Source: [Flexibacter] sp. ATCC 35103 (GTDB lineage: Bacteria; Bacteroidota; Bacteroidia; Flavobacteriales; Flavobacteriaceae). From it: a stretch of DNA of 64,000 nucleotides. Shown here piece by piece: positions 1 to 7,869 of this stretch. Under the pieces are notes generated by a model, which was not told the DNA's origin, searched no databases, and saw only the letters and a program-made list of their open reading frames with translations. The DNA lies in the NCBI RefSeq assembly GCF_001975985.1, contig NZ_MTQF01000011.1, forward strand, positions 143,638 through 207,637. Reading direction: 5' to 3'. How positions within the stretch are numbered: position 1 is the stretch's first letter; each line of letters starts with the position of its first letter. Position numbers and translations under genes: made by a program.

Positions 1-221
1 TCTTTTAAAGTCGCCAAATCAAACTCAACTATGTGAGCTTCACCTTCTGATAATGGTAAATCTGCATATAAAGTTTTTAAAAAACTACTTTTTCCGGATC
101 CTGTTTTTCCAATAATGTATATAAATTCACCATGATTTACATCCAGATTAATATGAGATAAAATTTTTCTTCCTTCCTGATATATAGTGACTTCTTTGAG
201 AGATAGTACGGTTTGTGACAT
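1..221 (-). CDS. ftsE: FtsE-like ABC transporter ATP-binding protein (partial, 5' part)
   Basis: This is the amino-terminal part of an ABC ATPase that runs off the left edge; about 73 codons are present. The start ATG is at 219-221 on the minus strand and the protein begins MSQTVLSLKEVTIYQ. A Walker A motif, GKTGSGKSS, is plain near residues 38-46, after the usual LxxVxxxY beta-strand region of ABC ATPases. The spacing and the phrase GEFIYIIGKTGSGKSS fit FtsE, which acts with the membrane protein FtsX at the division site to control peptidoglycan hydrolysis. The Walker B, signature and H-loop segments lie outside the window, so a different small ABC ATPase is not excluded. It is divergent from the TPR gene that starts at 529. 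Confidence 0.75.
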   Translation of the reverse strand, partial: MSQTVLSLKEVTIYQEGRKILSHINLDVNHGEFIYIIGKTGSGKSSFLKTLYADLPLSEGEAHIVEFDLATLK

Positions 222-528
222 AATAAATTGATTTGATTGGTAAAAGTAATAAGATAACGCTTCGATTCAAAATAAATTTGAATCATTTCTGTGAGAAATT
301 TTTAAGGAGCTGCCATAAATTAAAAGGATTAGAAAGATTTTATTGTTTATCAGAGAAAAATTAAATTTTTATGGATGCAAATCTGTAAGAGGAAGTTTGA
401 GAACCAATATTTTGAAGTCTGTAAGCCATTTTATAACAAGCATTAAAATATTTGTTCATAATAAAAGCCTGAAACGTTTCGTTATAAACGGTATAAAATG
501 ATACATTTGAATACTAAATATAATTAAA
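222..528. other. Intergenic region between divergent ftsE-like and TPR genes
   Basis: About 307 bases without a supported gene. The stretch is AT-rich and contains no reading frame with gene-like features. Its right end holds the probable promoter of the TPR gene (502-509). An imperfect palindrome, GAAACGTTTCG, lies near 471-481 just upstream of that promoter; no function is claimed for it. Confidence 0.5.
502..509 (+). promoter_or_regulatory. Probable -7 promoter element of the TPR gene
   Basis: TACATTTG matches the flavobacterial -7 consensus TAnnTTTG exactly and lies 19 bases before the ATG at 529, which implies a very short leader. I find no good TTG at the -33 position, so the call rests on one element only. 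Confidence 0.45.
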
Positions 529-3500
529 ATGCGTAAACTTTCCTGGTTCTTTTTATTACCAATTATTCTTATTTCGACCATAGTTTCGGCACAAAAATCA
601 GCTATTTATACTTACGATCTAAAGGAGTTTGACAAAGCACTGGCTTTATATAATGACAAACAATATGCTTCGGCACAACTTATTTTCGAACATGTAAAAA
701 ACAATGCCACGACCGAAGAAGTGCAGTCAGATTGTGCGTATTACATCGCCAATTGTGCCATTAGGACCAATAAAGCAAATGCGGATGCTTTGATGGAGAA
801 ATTCGTTACCGATTATCCAACAAGCACCAAACAAAATCAGGCCTATATTGAGGTTGCCCAGTTTTTCTTTGAACAGGGAAATTATCCAAAAGCTTTACAG
901 TGGTTTGATAAAGTGGATGAAAGTTATATGAGCAAATCAGATTCAGATAAATTTAATTTCCAAAAGGGATATGCTTACTTCAATGCCAAAAAGAAAAAAG
1001 AAGCAACAACATACTTTAATAAAGTCGTAAATTCTCCTGAATTTGGTTCTCAGGCTAAGTATTATCTGGGTTTCATGGCTTATGAAGGCGATGATTATAA
1101 AGAAGCAACCAAATATTTTGATGAGGTTTCAGGCGAAGAAAAATACAAAGAAAAGCTTTCGTACTATCAGGCTGATATGAATTTCAAATTAGGAAATTTC
1201 CAGAAAGCAATTGATTTAGGGCAAAAAGCGATGTCTAAATCAAATGAGCTTGAAAAATCAGAATTAAATAAAATTATCGGCGAAAGCTATTTCAATCTAA
1301 AACAATACGACAAAGCAATTCCGTTTTTAGAGCAATATGCAGGTAAAAAAGGAAAATGGAATAATACTGATTTCTACCAATTAGGTTATGCTTATTATGA
1401 GAGAAAAGAGTATGAAAAAGCGATTTCTCAATTTAATAAAATTATTGAAGGAAAAGATTTCGTGGCTCAAAATGCCTATTATCATTTAGGGTTGAGTTAT
1501 TTGAATACAGGAAAAAAGCAAGAAGCCTTAAATGCTTTTAAAAATGCTTCTGAAATGGATTTTAATGCACAAATTCAGGAAGATGCGGCTTTAAATTATG
1601 CTAAAGTGAGTTATGATATAGGAAATGCGTATCAAACTGTTCCTGCAATTTTACTTGATTTCCTGAAAAAATATCCAAATAATTCAAGCAGATCTGAAAT
1701 AGAAAAATTATTAGTTGATTCTTATATTTCGACTAAAAACTATAAAGAAGCCTTGGTTTTATTAGAGAAAAACAGATCAGCTGAGAATAAAGCGGCGTAT
1801 CAAAAAGTACTTTTTTACAGAGGTTTAGAATTGTATAATGAATCGAATTATCAGGAAGCCGGAAAAATGTTCAAAAGTGCGATCAGCGAACAAAAAACAC
1901 CTGAGTTTACAGCACGTGCTACTTTCTGGAAAGCAGAAACAGAGTATGTTACAGCCGATTTTCAGAATGCATTATTGACTTACAAACAATTTGCAGGGCA
2001 AGCTGCCGCTAAAACAACTGATGAGTATAAAAATATCAATTATAATATTGGATACACTTATTTTAAACTCAAAGAATACGATCAGGCAGGAAATTCATTT
2101 CAGGCACAAATCGATAATTCAAAAGAAGATAAAGTTCGTTTGAATGATTCCTATTTACGTTTGGGAGATTGTCGTTTTGTAAATTCAAAATACACTGCAG
2201 CAAATGAGGCTTACGCAAAAGCAATTGAAGCAAAAGGAGTTGATGCCGATTATGCTCAGTTTCAAAAAGCAATTTCTTATGGATTTATGTCTAAAAATGA
2301 CAAGAAAGTCGATGAACTGAATAATTTTCTTCAGATGTATAAAAAATCTGAATACCGTGATGATGCTTTATATGAATTGGGAAATACTTATGTAGCAGAG
2401 AAAAAGAATGATCAGGCGATTAAAACGTATGATCAGTTAATTTCTGAATATAAAAATGGGGCATTTACTTCAAAGTCAATTTTAAAACAAGGTTTGATTT
2501 ATTATAACTCAGATCGTGACGAGCAAGCATTGGTTAAATTCAAGAAAGTAGCGGCTGATTTTCCTAAAACTCCCGAAGCTTTAGAAGCAGTTTCGACAGC
2601 GAGATTAATTTATGTAGATTCAGGAAAAGTAGACGAATATGCAACCTGGGTTCGTACTTTAGACTTTGTTGCAGTTACAGATGCTGAGCTGGATAACGAT
2701 ACTTATGATGCTGCTTACAAGCAATACAGTCAAAATAACAGTAAACAGGCGATTACAGGCTTTACAGGTTATATAAATAAGTTTCCATCAGGGCTTCATT
2801 CGTTAGAAACTAATTTTTATTTGGCTCAATTGTATTATTCAGAAGGCTCAGAAACGAAATCGGTTGCTAATTATCAGTATGTAACAGATCAGCCAAGAAA
2901 CGAATTTACAGAGCAATCTTTAATGAAATTAGCGCAGATTTATCTAAAAGCAAAAGATTGTGATAAATCGACTCCGGTATTAATCAGATTAGAAAATGAA
3001 TCTGATTCTTCTCAAAACAAAAGTTTTGCACAAGCTAACCTGATGAAATGTCATTACGACAAAAAAGATTATGATAATTCGGTTATCTACGCAGATAAAG
3101 TATTGCAGAATGTAAAAGCAGATGCAAACGTAAAAGCCGATGCGCAAATTATCGTAGCGCGTGCAGCAATGCAAACCGGAGATGAAGACAAGGCGAAAGC
3201 AGCTTATGCGAAATTATCAGCAACATCAAAAGGAGAATTGGCAGCAGAAGCATTGTATTATGATGCTTATTTTAAAACTAAAGAAGGCAAGTTTGAAGCT
3301 TCGAATGTTTCAGTTCAAAAGTTGGCTAAAAATTATTCGGCTTATAAATATTACGGAGCGAAAAGTTTGGTTTTAATGGCTAAAAACTTCTACGGATTAA
3401 AAGATAGTTATCAGGCAACTTATATTTTAGATAACGTAATCAACAATTTTACCGATTATCCGGATGTTGTTGAAGAAGCTAAAAAAGAATTAGCCGCTAT

Positions 3501-3543
3501 AAAATTAGAAGAATCTAAAACAAATTCGTCTATTAATAAGTAA
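529..3543 (+). CDS. Large periplasmic tetratricopeptide repeat protein
   Basis: A 1004-residue protein with a signal peptide of about 22 residues ending in VSAQ. The rest is almost wholly helical TPR-like repeats, with recurring blocks such as YNDKQYASAQLIFEHV, QGNYPKALQWFDKV, YYERKEYEKAISQFNKI and AEKKNDQAIKTYDQLI. TPR arrays are protein-interaction scaffolds, and export suggests a periplasmic or outer-membrane-associated partner. No catalytic motif is visible. The start is supported by the signal peptide and the -7 element at 502-509. It reads away from the FtsE-like gene and toward a PhzF enzyme and an outer-membrane barrel protein, so a link to envelope assembly is plausible but unproven. 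Proteins of this size and type are widespread in Flavobacteriia and usually annotated only as TPR proteins. Confidence 0.88.
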   Translation: MRKLSWFFLLPIILISTIVSAQKSAIYTYDLKEFDKALALYNDKQYASAQLIFEHVKNNATTEEVQSDCAYYIANCAIRTNKANADALMEKFVTDYPTSTKQNQAYIEVAQFFFEQGNYPKALQWFDKVDESYMSKSDSDKFNFQKGYAYFNAKKKKEATTYFNKVVNSPEFGSQAKYYLGFMAYEGDDYKEATKYFDEVSGEEKYKEKLSYYQADMNFKLGNFQKAIDLGQKAMSKSNELEKSELNKIIGESYFNLKQYDKAIPFLEQYAGKKGKWNNTDFYQLGYAYYERKEYEKAISQFNKIIEGKDFVAQNAYYHLGLSYLNTGKKQEALNAFKNASEMDFNAQIQEDAALNYAKVSYDIGNAYQTVPAILLDFLKKYPNNSSRSEIEKLLVDSYISTKNYKEALVLLEKNRSAENKAAYQKVLFYRGLELYNESNYQEAGKMFKSAISEQKTPEFTARATFWKAETEYVTADFQNALLTYKQFAGQAAAKTTDEYKNINYNIGYTYFKLKEYDQAGNSFQAQIDNSKEDKVRLNDSYLRLGDCRFVNSKYTAANEAYAKAIEAKGVDADYAQFQKAISYGFMSKNDKKVDELNNFLQMYKKSEYRDDALYELGNTYVAEKKNDQAIKTYDQLISEYKNGAFTSKSILKQGLIYYNSDRDEQALVKFKKVAADFPKTPEALEAVSTARLIYVDSGKVDEYATWVRTLDFVAVTDAELDNDTYDAAYKQYSQNNSKQAITGFTGYINKFPSGLHSLETNFYLAQLYYSEGSETKSVANYQYVTDQPRNEFTEQSLMKLAQIYLKAKDCDKSTPVLIRLENESDSSQNKSFAQANLMKCHYDKKDYDNSVIYADKVLQNVKADANVKADAQIIVARAAMQTGDEDKAKAAYAKLSATSKGELAAEALYYDAYFKTKEGKFEASNVSVQKLAKNYSAYKYYGAKSLVLMAKNFYGLKDSYQATYILDNVINNFTDYPDVVEEAKKELAAIKLEESKTNSSINK

Positions 3544-3660
3544 GAGTAAAGAGTATAGAAAATAGAATAAAGAAAATAGAATAAAGAGAATAGAAGCAAG
3601 ATGCAATAAGAAAGATTGCTGAGAAGTCTTTTTTCTTTGCTCTTGCATCTATTTTCTCAA
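3544..3660. repeat. Purine-rich tandem repeat with pyrimidine arm before the PhzF gene
   Basis: The stretch 3544-3602 is a degenerate run of units related to AATAAAGAGAATAG. It is followed by a pyrimidine-rich segment (about 3628-3658) whose reverse complement resembles the purine run, so the RNA could fold into an imperfect hairpin. The pyrimidine arm ends about 16 bases before the PhzF start codon. The same architecture recurs after the PhzF gene. Confidence 0.6.
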
Positions 3661-3675
3661 TAAAAAATAAGAACA

Positions 3676-4539
3676 ATGAGTTTACCCTTTTATATAGTTG
3701 ATGTTTTTGCTGATAAAAAATACGCCGGGAATCAATTGGCAGTTTTTCTGGAGGCGGAAAATTTAAGTTCGGCAGAAATGCAGCAGATTGCGCGCGAAAT
3801 TAATTTTGCCGAAAGTACTTTTATAACCAAACTTGACAAAGAAAATAATAAAGCCGAGATAAAAATATTTACGCCATCTCAGGAGATGCAATTTGCGGGA
3901 CATCCTATAATTGGGACATCTTGGGTTTTGATGAATAAAATATTTAATGATTCTCCGGAGAATATAAAATTGAATGTTCCAATTGGGCCAATTTCAATTC
4001 ATCAGTCAGAAGGTTTGATTTGGTTAAAAGCAGCTCAGCCAAAATTTTGGGATATTTTTTCGAAAGAAGATATTACAGTATTTAGTAATCTGAAAAATCA
4101 TGATTTCGAAAATCAATTTCCAATTCAGGAAGTAACTACCGGAAGTGCCTTTGTAATGGTTGGATTGAGTAGTAAAAGAGCTTTGGAAAGTTTGGTTTTA
4201 GATAAAGATAAAACAAACGACTGGTTGGTAAAAAATTGTAAAACAACCCACAGAGGTTTGTATTTTTATTATCTCGAAGGTTCAAAATTGTTTAGCAGAA
4301 TGTTGTGTATTGAACACAATCAATTGGTAGAAGATGCAGCAACAGGAAGCGCAAGTACATGTTTACAAGCTTTTTTATTAAAATATCATAAACCAGAAAT
4401 TGATTTAATTAATTATCAGGGAGATTATATCAATCGTCCGTCTCAAATTTATTTTAAAGGAAGTTTAAACGATAATGAGTTTGATATTAAAATAGGAGGA
4501 AAAGCTCAGTTTGTTGCAAAAGGAGATTGGGAAGCTTAG
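3676..4539 (+). CDS. PhzF family isomerase/epimerase-like protein
   Basis: A 287-residue protein of the PhzF family (diaminopimelate-epimerase fold; PhzF itself isomerises a dihydroanthranilate in phenazine synthesis, and most homologues are of unknown substrate). The opening LPFYIVDVFADKKYAGNQLA is the standard PhzF start. The segment REINFAESTFI carries the catalytic-glutamate motif (usually SETxFv). FAGHPIIGTSWVL corresponds to the first GH.t.g motif and EDAATGSASTCL to the second substrate loop (DPaTGSA type). There is no phenazine gene cluster nearby, so the substrate cannot be inferred. The gene is bracketed by unusual purine-rich repeats. A second, distinct PhzF paralogue lies at 56860-57657. 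Start choice is simple: the ATG follows an A-rich leader. Confidence 0.88.
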   Translation: MSLPFYIVDVFADKKYAGNQLAVFLEAENLSSAEMQQIAREINFAESTFITKLDKENNKAEIKIFTPSQEMQFAGHPIIGTSWVLMNKIFNDSPENIKLNVPIGPISIHQSEGLIWLKAAQPKFWDIFSKEDITVFSNLKNHDFENQFPIQEVTTGSAFVMVGLSSKRALESLVLDKDKTNDWLVKNCKTTHRGLYFYYLEGSKLFSRMLCIEHNQLVEDAATGSASTCLQAFLLKYHKPEIDLINYQGDYINRPSQIYFKGSLNDNEFDIKIGGKAQFVAKGDWEA

Positions 4540-4559
4540 CTGAAAAGATATATAGAAGA

Positions 4560-4747
4560 AAGAGTCAAGAGAATAGAGTTAAGAAGAAAGAATAAAGAGA
4601 ATAGAATAAAGAGAATAGAATATAGAAATAGAGTCAAGAAGCTAGGGGAAAGAGCAAAGACTGAAAAATATAATAGAATAAAGAAATAGAGAAAATTCAG
4701 AAATAAGAGAAAAGCCTTTCTTCTTTGCTCTTTATTCTATTCTCTAA
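4560..4747. repeat. Purine-rich tandem repeat with complementary pyrimidine arm after the PhzF gene
   Basis: From about 4560 to 4710 the plus strand consists largely of AATAAAGAGAATAG-type units; two near-perfect copies adjoin at 4591-4618. The segment 4715-4745 is pyrimidine-rich, and its complement shares a 19-base word (AGAGAATAGAATAAAGAGN type) with the tandem units, so a long hairpin can form. The pyrimidine arm stops about 16 bases before the next start codon at 4762. This repeats the arrangement at 3544-3660. Confidence 0.65.
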
Positions 4748-4761
4748 AAAAATAAAGAAAT

Positions 4762-6516
4762 ATGAAAATTAATTGCCAGAATAAAATCATCATTTTACTA
4801 GTATTGTTTGTTGTCCAGGTTTCGTTTGCTCAAAAGAAAAAAGAGGAAACAATTGGTACTGAAACAGTAAATGTGGTAAAACCCTATTCGCCAACAATTT
4901 CAGATGCTTTTAAGGTAAAGGAAACTCCTTCGCTGGATGATACCGGAAATCAGCCAAAAGAAACGATAAAATACAGTATTTTGTCTGTTCCTGTGGCTTC
5001 TACATTTACGCCTTCTAAAGGAAAAGCTGAAGGTGTTGAGAAATCAAAAAAAGAAAAATTGTTTAATAATTACGCTACTTTAGGAGTAGGAAATTACGGA
5101 ACTTTAAATGCTGAATTATTCGTAAATCAAGATTTGGGAAACAATGATTATGTTGCGGGAATGTTTCGTCATCATTCTTCGCAAGGCGGAATCAAAGGTG
5201 TAGATTTAAATGATGAGTTTTATGATACAGCATTAAATGTGGCATATGGTGTAAACAATCGCGATATGGCTTGGAATGTTGAATTAGGATATCAAAATCA
5301 ATTGTATAATTGGTATGGTTTGCCTGCAGAATTTGGATCGACTTTAGCGGGACAAACGCGTGATGATTTAATAAGAAGTATCAATCCTAATCATTCTTAT
5401 AATACAATTGATTTAGGCGGAAATATTGAATTTAACGAAGGGATTTTTAGTAAAATCTCTACTAAATTCACCCATTTCTCAGACAGCTTTTCTTCTTCAG
5501 AAAATCGTTTTTATGTAAAACCTTCTTTCAAGGTAGAAGTAATGGATCAATCGATCAATACAAACATTATCGTGGATCATGTAAGCGGATCTTTCGAACA
5601 TAATTATGCAAGAGATAATACGCAACCTTTAAAATACAGTTTGACTAATTTTGGGATTGAACCAAGTTTTGTAATTCTTGAAAACGACTGGACATTAGAA
5701 TTAGGAGCAGGATTGTTCTATGGTTTAGATTCTGAAAACAGCGGAAACAAATTTTATATCTATCCAAAAGTAAATGCCTCATATAAATTGGTAGGTGATT
5801 TAATGATTTTTTACACGGGAGTAAATGGTGGTTTAGAACAAAATTCATATGCTGATTTTGTAACTGATAATCCGTTTTTATCTCCAACATTAAATATGCG
5901 TCCAACAAGTAATCAGTATACTGTTTTCGCAGGGTTAAAAGGTAAATTGGCAAACAATATCAATTATAATCTTACTGGTTCTTACCTAAACGAAAAAGAC
6001 AAAGCATTATACAAAGGGAATGATTATACAGAGGATTTCTCTAATCAGAATTATGCTTTCGGAAATTCTTTTGCGGTTGTTTATGATGACGTAAGAACCT
6101 TCCGTTTTTATGGAGAGCTAAAAGCTGATTTTTCAAGAAATGTATCTTTTGGTATCAACGGAACTTTTAATAGTTATAAATATGATGGTATAGAAGCGTG
6201 GAATTTACCATCGATGAAAATAAGTTCAAATCTTGATGTAAATATTACAAAACAATGGTACGCTGGCTTAAATGTTTTCTTTGTAGGAGAACGTAAAGAC
6301 ATGCAGTCTAATCTGGCTTTAGGAACAGATCCGGTAATTACAACATTAAAAAGTTATTTTGATGCCAATGCGCATTTAGGATATAAATATAACGAACGTT
6401 TGACTTTTTTCCTGAAATTAAACAATATAGGGAATCAGGCTTACGAGAAATGGCTTAATTATCCTGTACAAGGATTTCAGGTATTAGTAGGAGGAAATTA
6501 TAAATTCGATTTCTAA
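4762..6516 (+). CDS. Outer-membrane beta-barrel protein, TonB-receptor-like
   Basis: A 584-residue exported protein. The signal peptide ends near residue 23 (VSFAQ). A short charged region follows (about 25-105) with VVKPYSPTISDAFKVKE, then a long run of amphipathic beta strands. The carboxyl end, with LKLNNIGNQAYEKWLNYP, GFQVLVGG and a terminal aromatic residue, is typical of TonB-dependent receptor barrels. However, the protein lacks a recognisable plug domain and is shorter than full receptors (700 or more residues). It may be an orphan barrel or a reduced receptor. It follows the TPR and PhzF genes in the same direction and is probably terminated by the perfect inverted repeat at 6555-6605. 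Substrate unknown. Confidence 0.75.
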   Translation: MKINCQNKIIILLVLFVVQVSFAQKKKEETIGTETVNVVKPYSPTISDAFKVKETPSLDDTGNQPKETIKYSILSVPVASTFTPSKGKAEGVEKSKKEKLFNNYATLGVGNYGTLNAELFVNQDLGNNDYVAGMFRHHSSQGGIKGVDLNDEFYDTALNVAYGVNNRDMAWNVELGYQNQLYNWYGLPAEFGSTLAGQTRDDLIRSINPNHSYNTIDLGGNIEFNEGIFSKISTKFTHFSDSFSSSENRFYVKPSFKVEVMDQSINTNIIVDHVSGSFEHNYARDNTQPLKYSLTNFGIEPSFVILENDWTLELGAGLFYGLDSENSGNKFYIYPKVNASYKLVGDLMIFYTGVNGGLEQNSYADFVTDNPFLSPTLNMRPTSNQYTVFAGLKGKLANNINYNLTGSYLNEKDKALYKGNDYTEDFSNQNYAFGNSFAVVYDDVRTFRFYGELKADFSRNVSFGINGTFNSYKYDGIEAWNLPSMKISSNLDVNITKQWYAGLNVFFVGERKDMQSNLALGTDPVITTLKSYFDANAHLGYKYNERLTFFLKLNNIGNQAYEKWLNYPVQGFQVLVGGNYKFDF

Positions 6517-6554
6517 AAGATATTTGCACAAAAACGTTACGACACAAACTTTTT

Positions 6555-6605
6555 TTAGCCACGAATTCACGAATAATATTAATTAATTCGTGAATTCGTG
6601 GCTAA
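6555..6605. repeat. Perfect 20-bp inverted repeat, terminator-like (TTAGCCACGAATTCACGAAT family)
   Basis: The arms 6555-6574 and 6586-6605 are exact reverse complements, separated by 11 bases. T-runs flank both sides, so transcripts from either strand would end in hairpin plus U-tract. It follows the barrel gene stop (6516) by 38 bases and probably acts as a terminator. The word containing GTGGCTAA recurs in the inverted repeat at 49653-49750 region, which points to a dispersed repeat family. Confidence 0.7.
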
Positions 6606-6655
6606 CTTTTTTTTACGATCTTTGCGACTTAGCGCCTTTGTGGCAAAACTACAAT

Positions 6656-7105
6656 ATGGAATTCAAACAAAAAATACATTCTCATTATTTGCAAATGGTC
6701 CAAGACCGAATAGATGTTTTTAGGGACATGATTTCGGCTTTGACCGAAGATTCTAAAAATGATGCTAAAGGTTCTGCCGGTGATAAGCATGAAACGGCTT
6801 TGTCGATGATGCATATCGAACAGGAAAAACTTACCAATAAACTAAAAGAAGCCATAACCCAAAAAGCAGTTTTAGACAAAATTGATGCCTCAAAAACTAC
6901 TGAAAATATTATTTCAGGCAGTTTGGTAAAAGCTAACGGAATTTACTTGTATGTGAGTGTAGCGCTTCCTAAAATCGCTATTGAAGGTACAAATGTTATT
7001 GCACTTTCTCCACAATCTCCACTTGGTTCTCATTTGATGGGAAATAAAGTTGGGTTTACTTTTGAAATTAATAAGACGCATTATATTATAGAGAGTGTTT
7101 TGTAA
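6656..7105 (+). CDS. GreA/GreB-family elongation-factor-like protein
   Basis: A protein of 149 residues when started at the ATG at 6656; the frame is open further upstream to 6590, but that part lies in repeat-derived sequence and has no gene-like composition. The amino half is a helical hairpin (MEFKQKIHSHYLQMVQDRI through KLKEAITQKAVLDKID), matching the coiled coil that GreA and GreB insert into the RNA polymerase secondary channel. The C-terminal half (GSLVKANGIYLYVSVALPK, ALSPQSPLGSHLMGNKVGF) resembles the FKBP-like Gre domain, including the SPxSPLG.alxGkkvGd signature. It is somewhat divergent, and homologues in flavobacteria are sometimes mislabelled. Role in transcript cleavage is inferred from the family only. 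Confidence 0.72.
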   Translation: MEFKQKIHSHYLQMVQDRIDVFRDMISALTEDSKNDAKGSAGDKHETALSMMHIEQEKLTNKLKEAITQKAVLDKIDASKTTENIISGSLVKANGIYLYVSVALPKIAIEGTNVIALSPQSPLGSHLMGNKVGFTFEINKTHYIIESVL

Positions 7106-7110
7106 TTTTT

Positions 7111-7527
7111 GTGTAGTCCCTACGAGACAATTTTATTTTGCATCTTTTGTTTTTTTTCTACCAACATTTAACTCCTAAAGGAGTATTTTTTTTTGAAGAT
7201 TATATTAAATATGCTACCAACTTATTTACCCGTAAGAAATATCTCGTAGAGATTAAATATTGGTATACGATTAATATTTAACTCCTAAAGAAGTGTTTTT
7301 TTTGAAGATTATATTAAATAAGCTGCCAATTATTTACCGATAAGAAATATATCTCGTAGAGATTAAATATTGGTATGCGAATAATTTTTAACTTGTAAAG
7401 AAGTATTTTTTGAAGATTATATTAAATAAGCTGCCAATTATTTATCGATAAGAAATATATCTCGTAGAGATTAAATATTGGTAGACAAAAATGGCGACAC
7501 GATAAAATTGTCCCGTAGGGACTACAC
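7111..7527. repeat. MITE-like non-coding element: terminal inverted repeats around three tandem ~110-bp units
   Basis: The ends 7111-7135 and 7503-7527 are inverted repeats matching at 24 of 25 positions. Between them lie three copies of a unit with a 110-base period, beginning near 7166, 7276 and 7386; the last copy ends near 7484. Each unit contains an ACTCCTAAAGGAGT-like palindrome (perfect in the first, decayed in the others), a GAAGATTATATTAAATA block, and the palindrome ATCTCGTAGAGAT. The terminal repeats carry a third small palindrome, TCCCGTAGGGA. There is no reading frame of note. The structure suggests a miniature element mobilised in trans, but no target duplication was identified with confidence. 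Confidence 0.75.
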
Positions 7528-7869
7528 CTTAATTAATTTCCTCCTAGTATAAACTTCGAAAAGATTGGATAAACAATAATTTCTGAAGAGCTTCAATCCT
7601 CGTCTTTGTGAATTTTTCAATGATTCTGAATTATTGTAAAATTTAATTCAAATATCTCTTTAAAATATTGCGTTTTAAGTTTTGATTAACCTCGAAATTG
7701 AAATTTTAAAGTTATGGGTAATATTTTATGTTAAAATTTTACATTTTATATGTAAAAACAAAATTATGGTTTAAAATTATAACTGAAATTAATGTTTGTG
7801 TTTTTCAATTGTAACTGTTAATGCATCTTTGCCTTATCAAAATAAAATTAATAAAAAAAATATATAGTT
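7528..7869. other. AT-rich leader region upstream of asnB
   Basis: About 340 bases between the repeat element and asnB with no supported gene. It is very AT-rich. The only promoter-like word is a CATCTTTG at 7824-7831, which matches TAnnTTTG except at the first base. Confidence 0.4.

Noticed and set aside
2069..3174. Antisense reading frames of 60-70 codons inside the TPR gene
   Set aside because: They mirror the codon structure of the sense gene, have odd composition (for example Leu/Gln/Cys-rich) and no independent start signals.
7111..7527. CRISPR array
   Set aside because: The repeats are whole ~110-bp tandem units without short repeats and unique spacers, and no cas gene is near.
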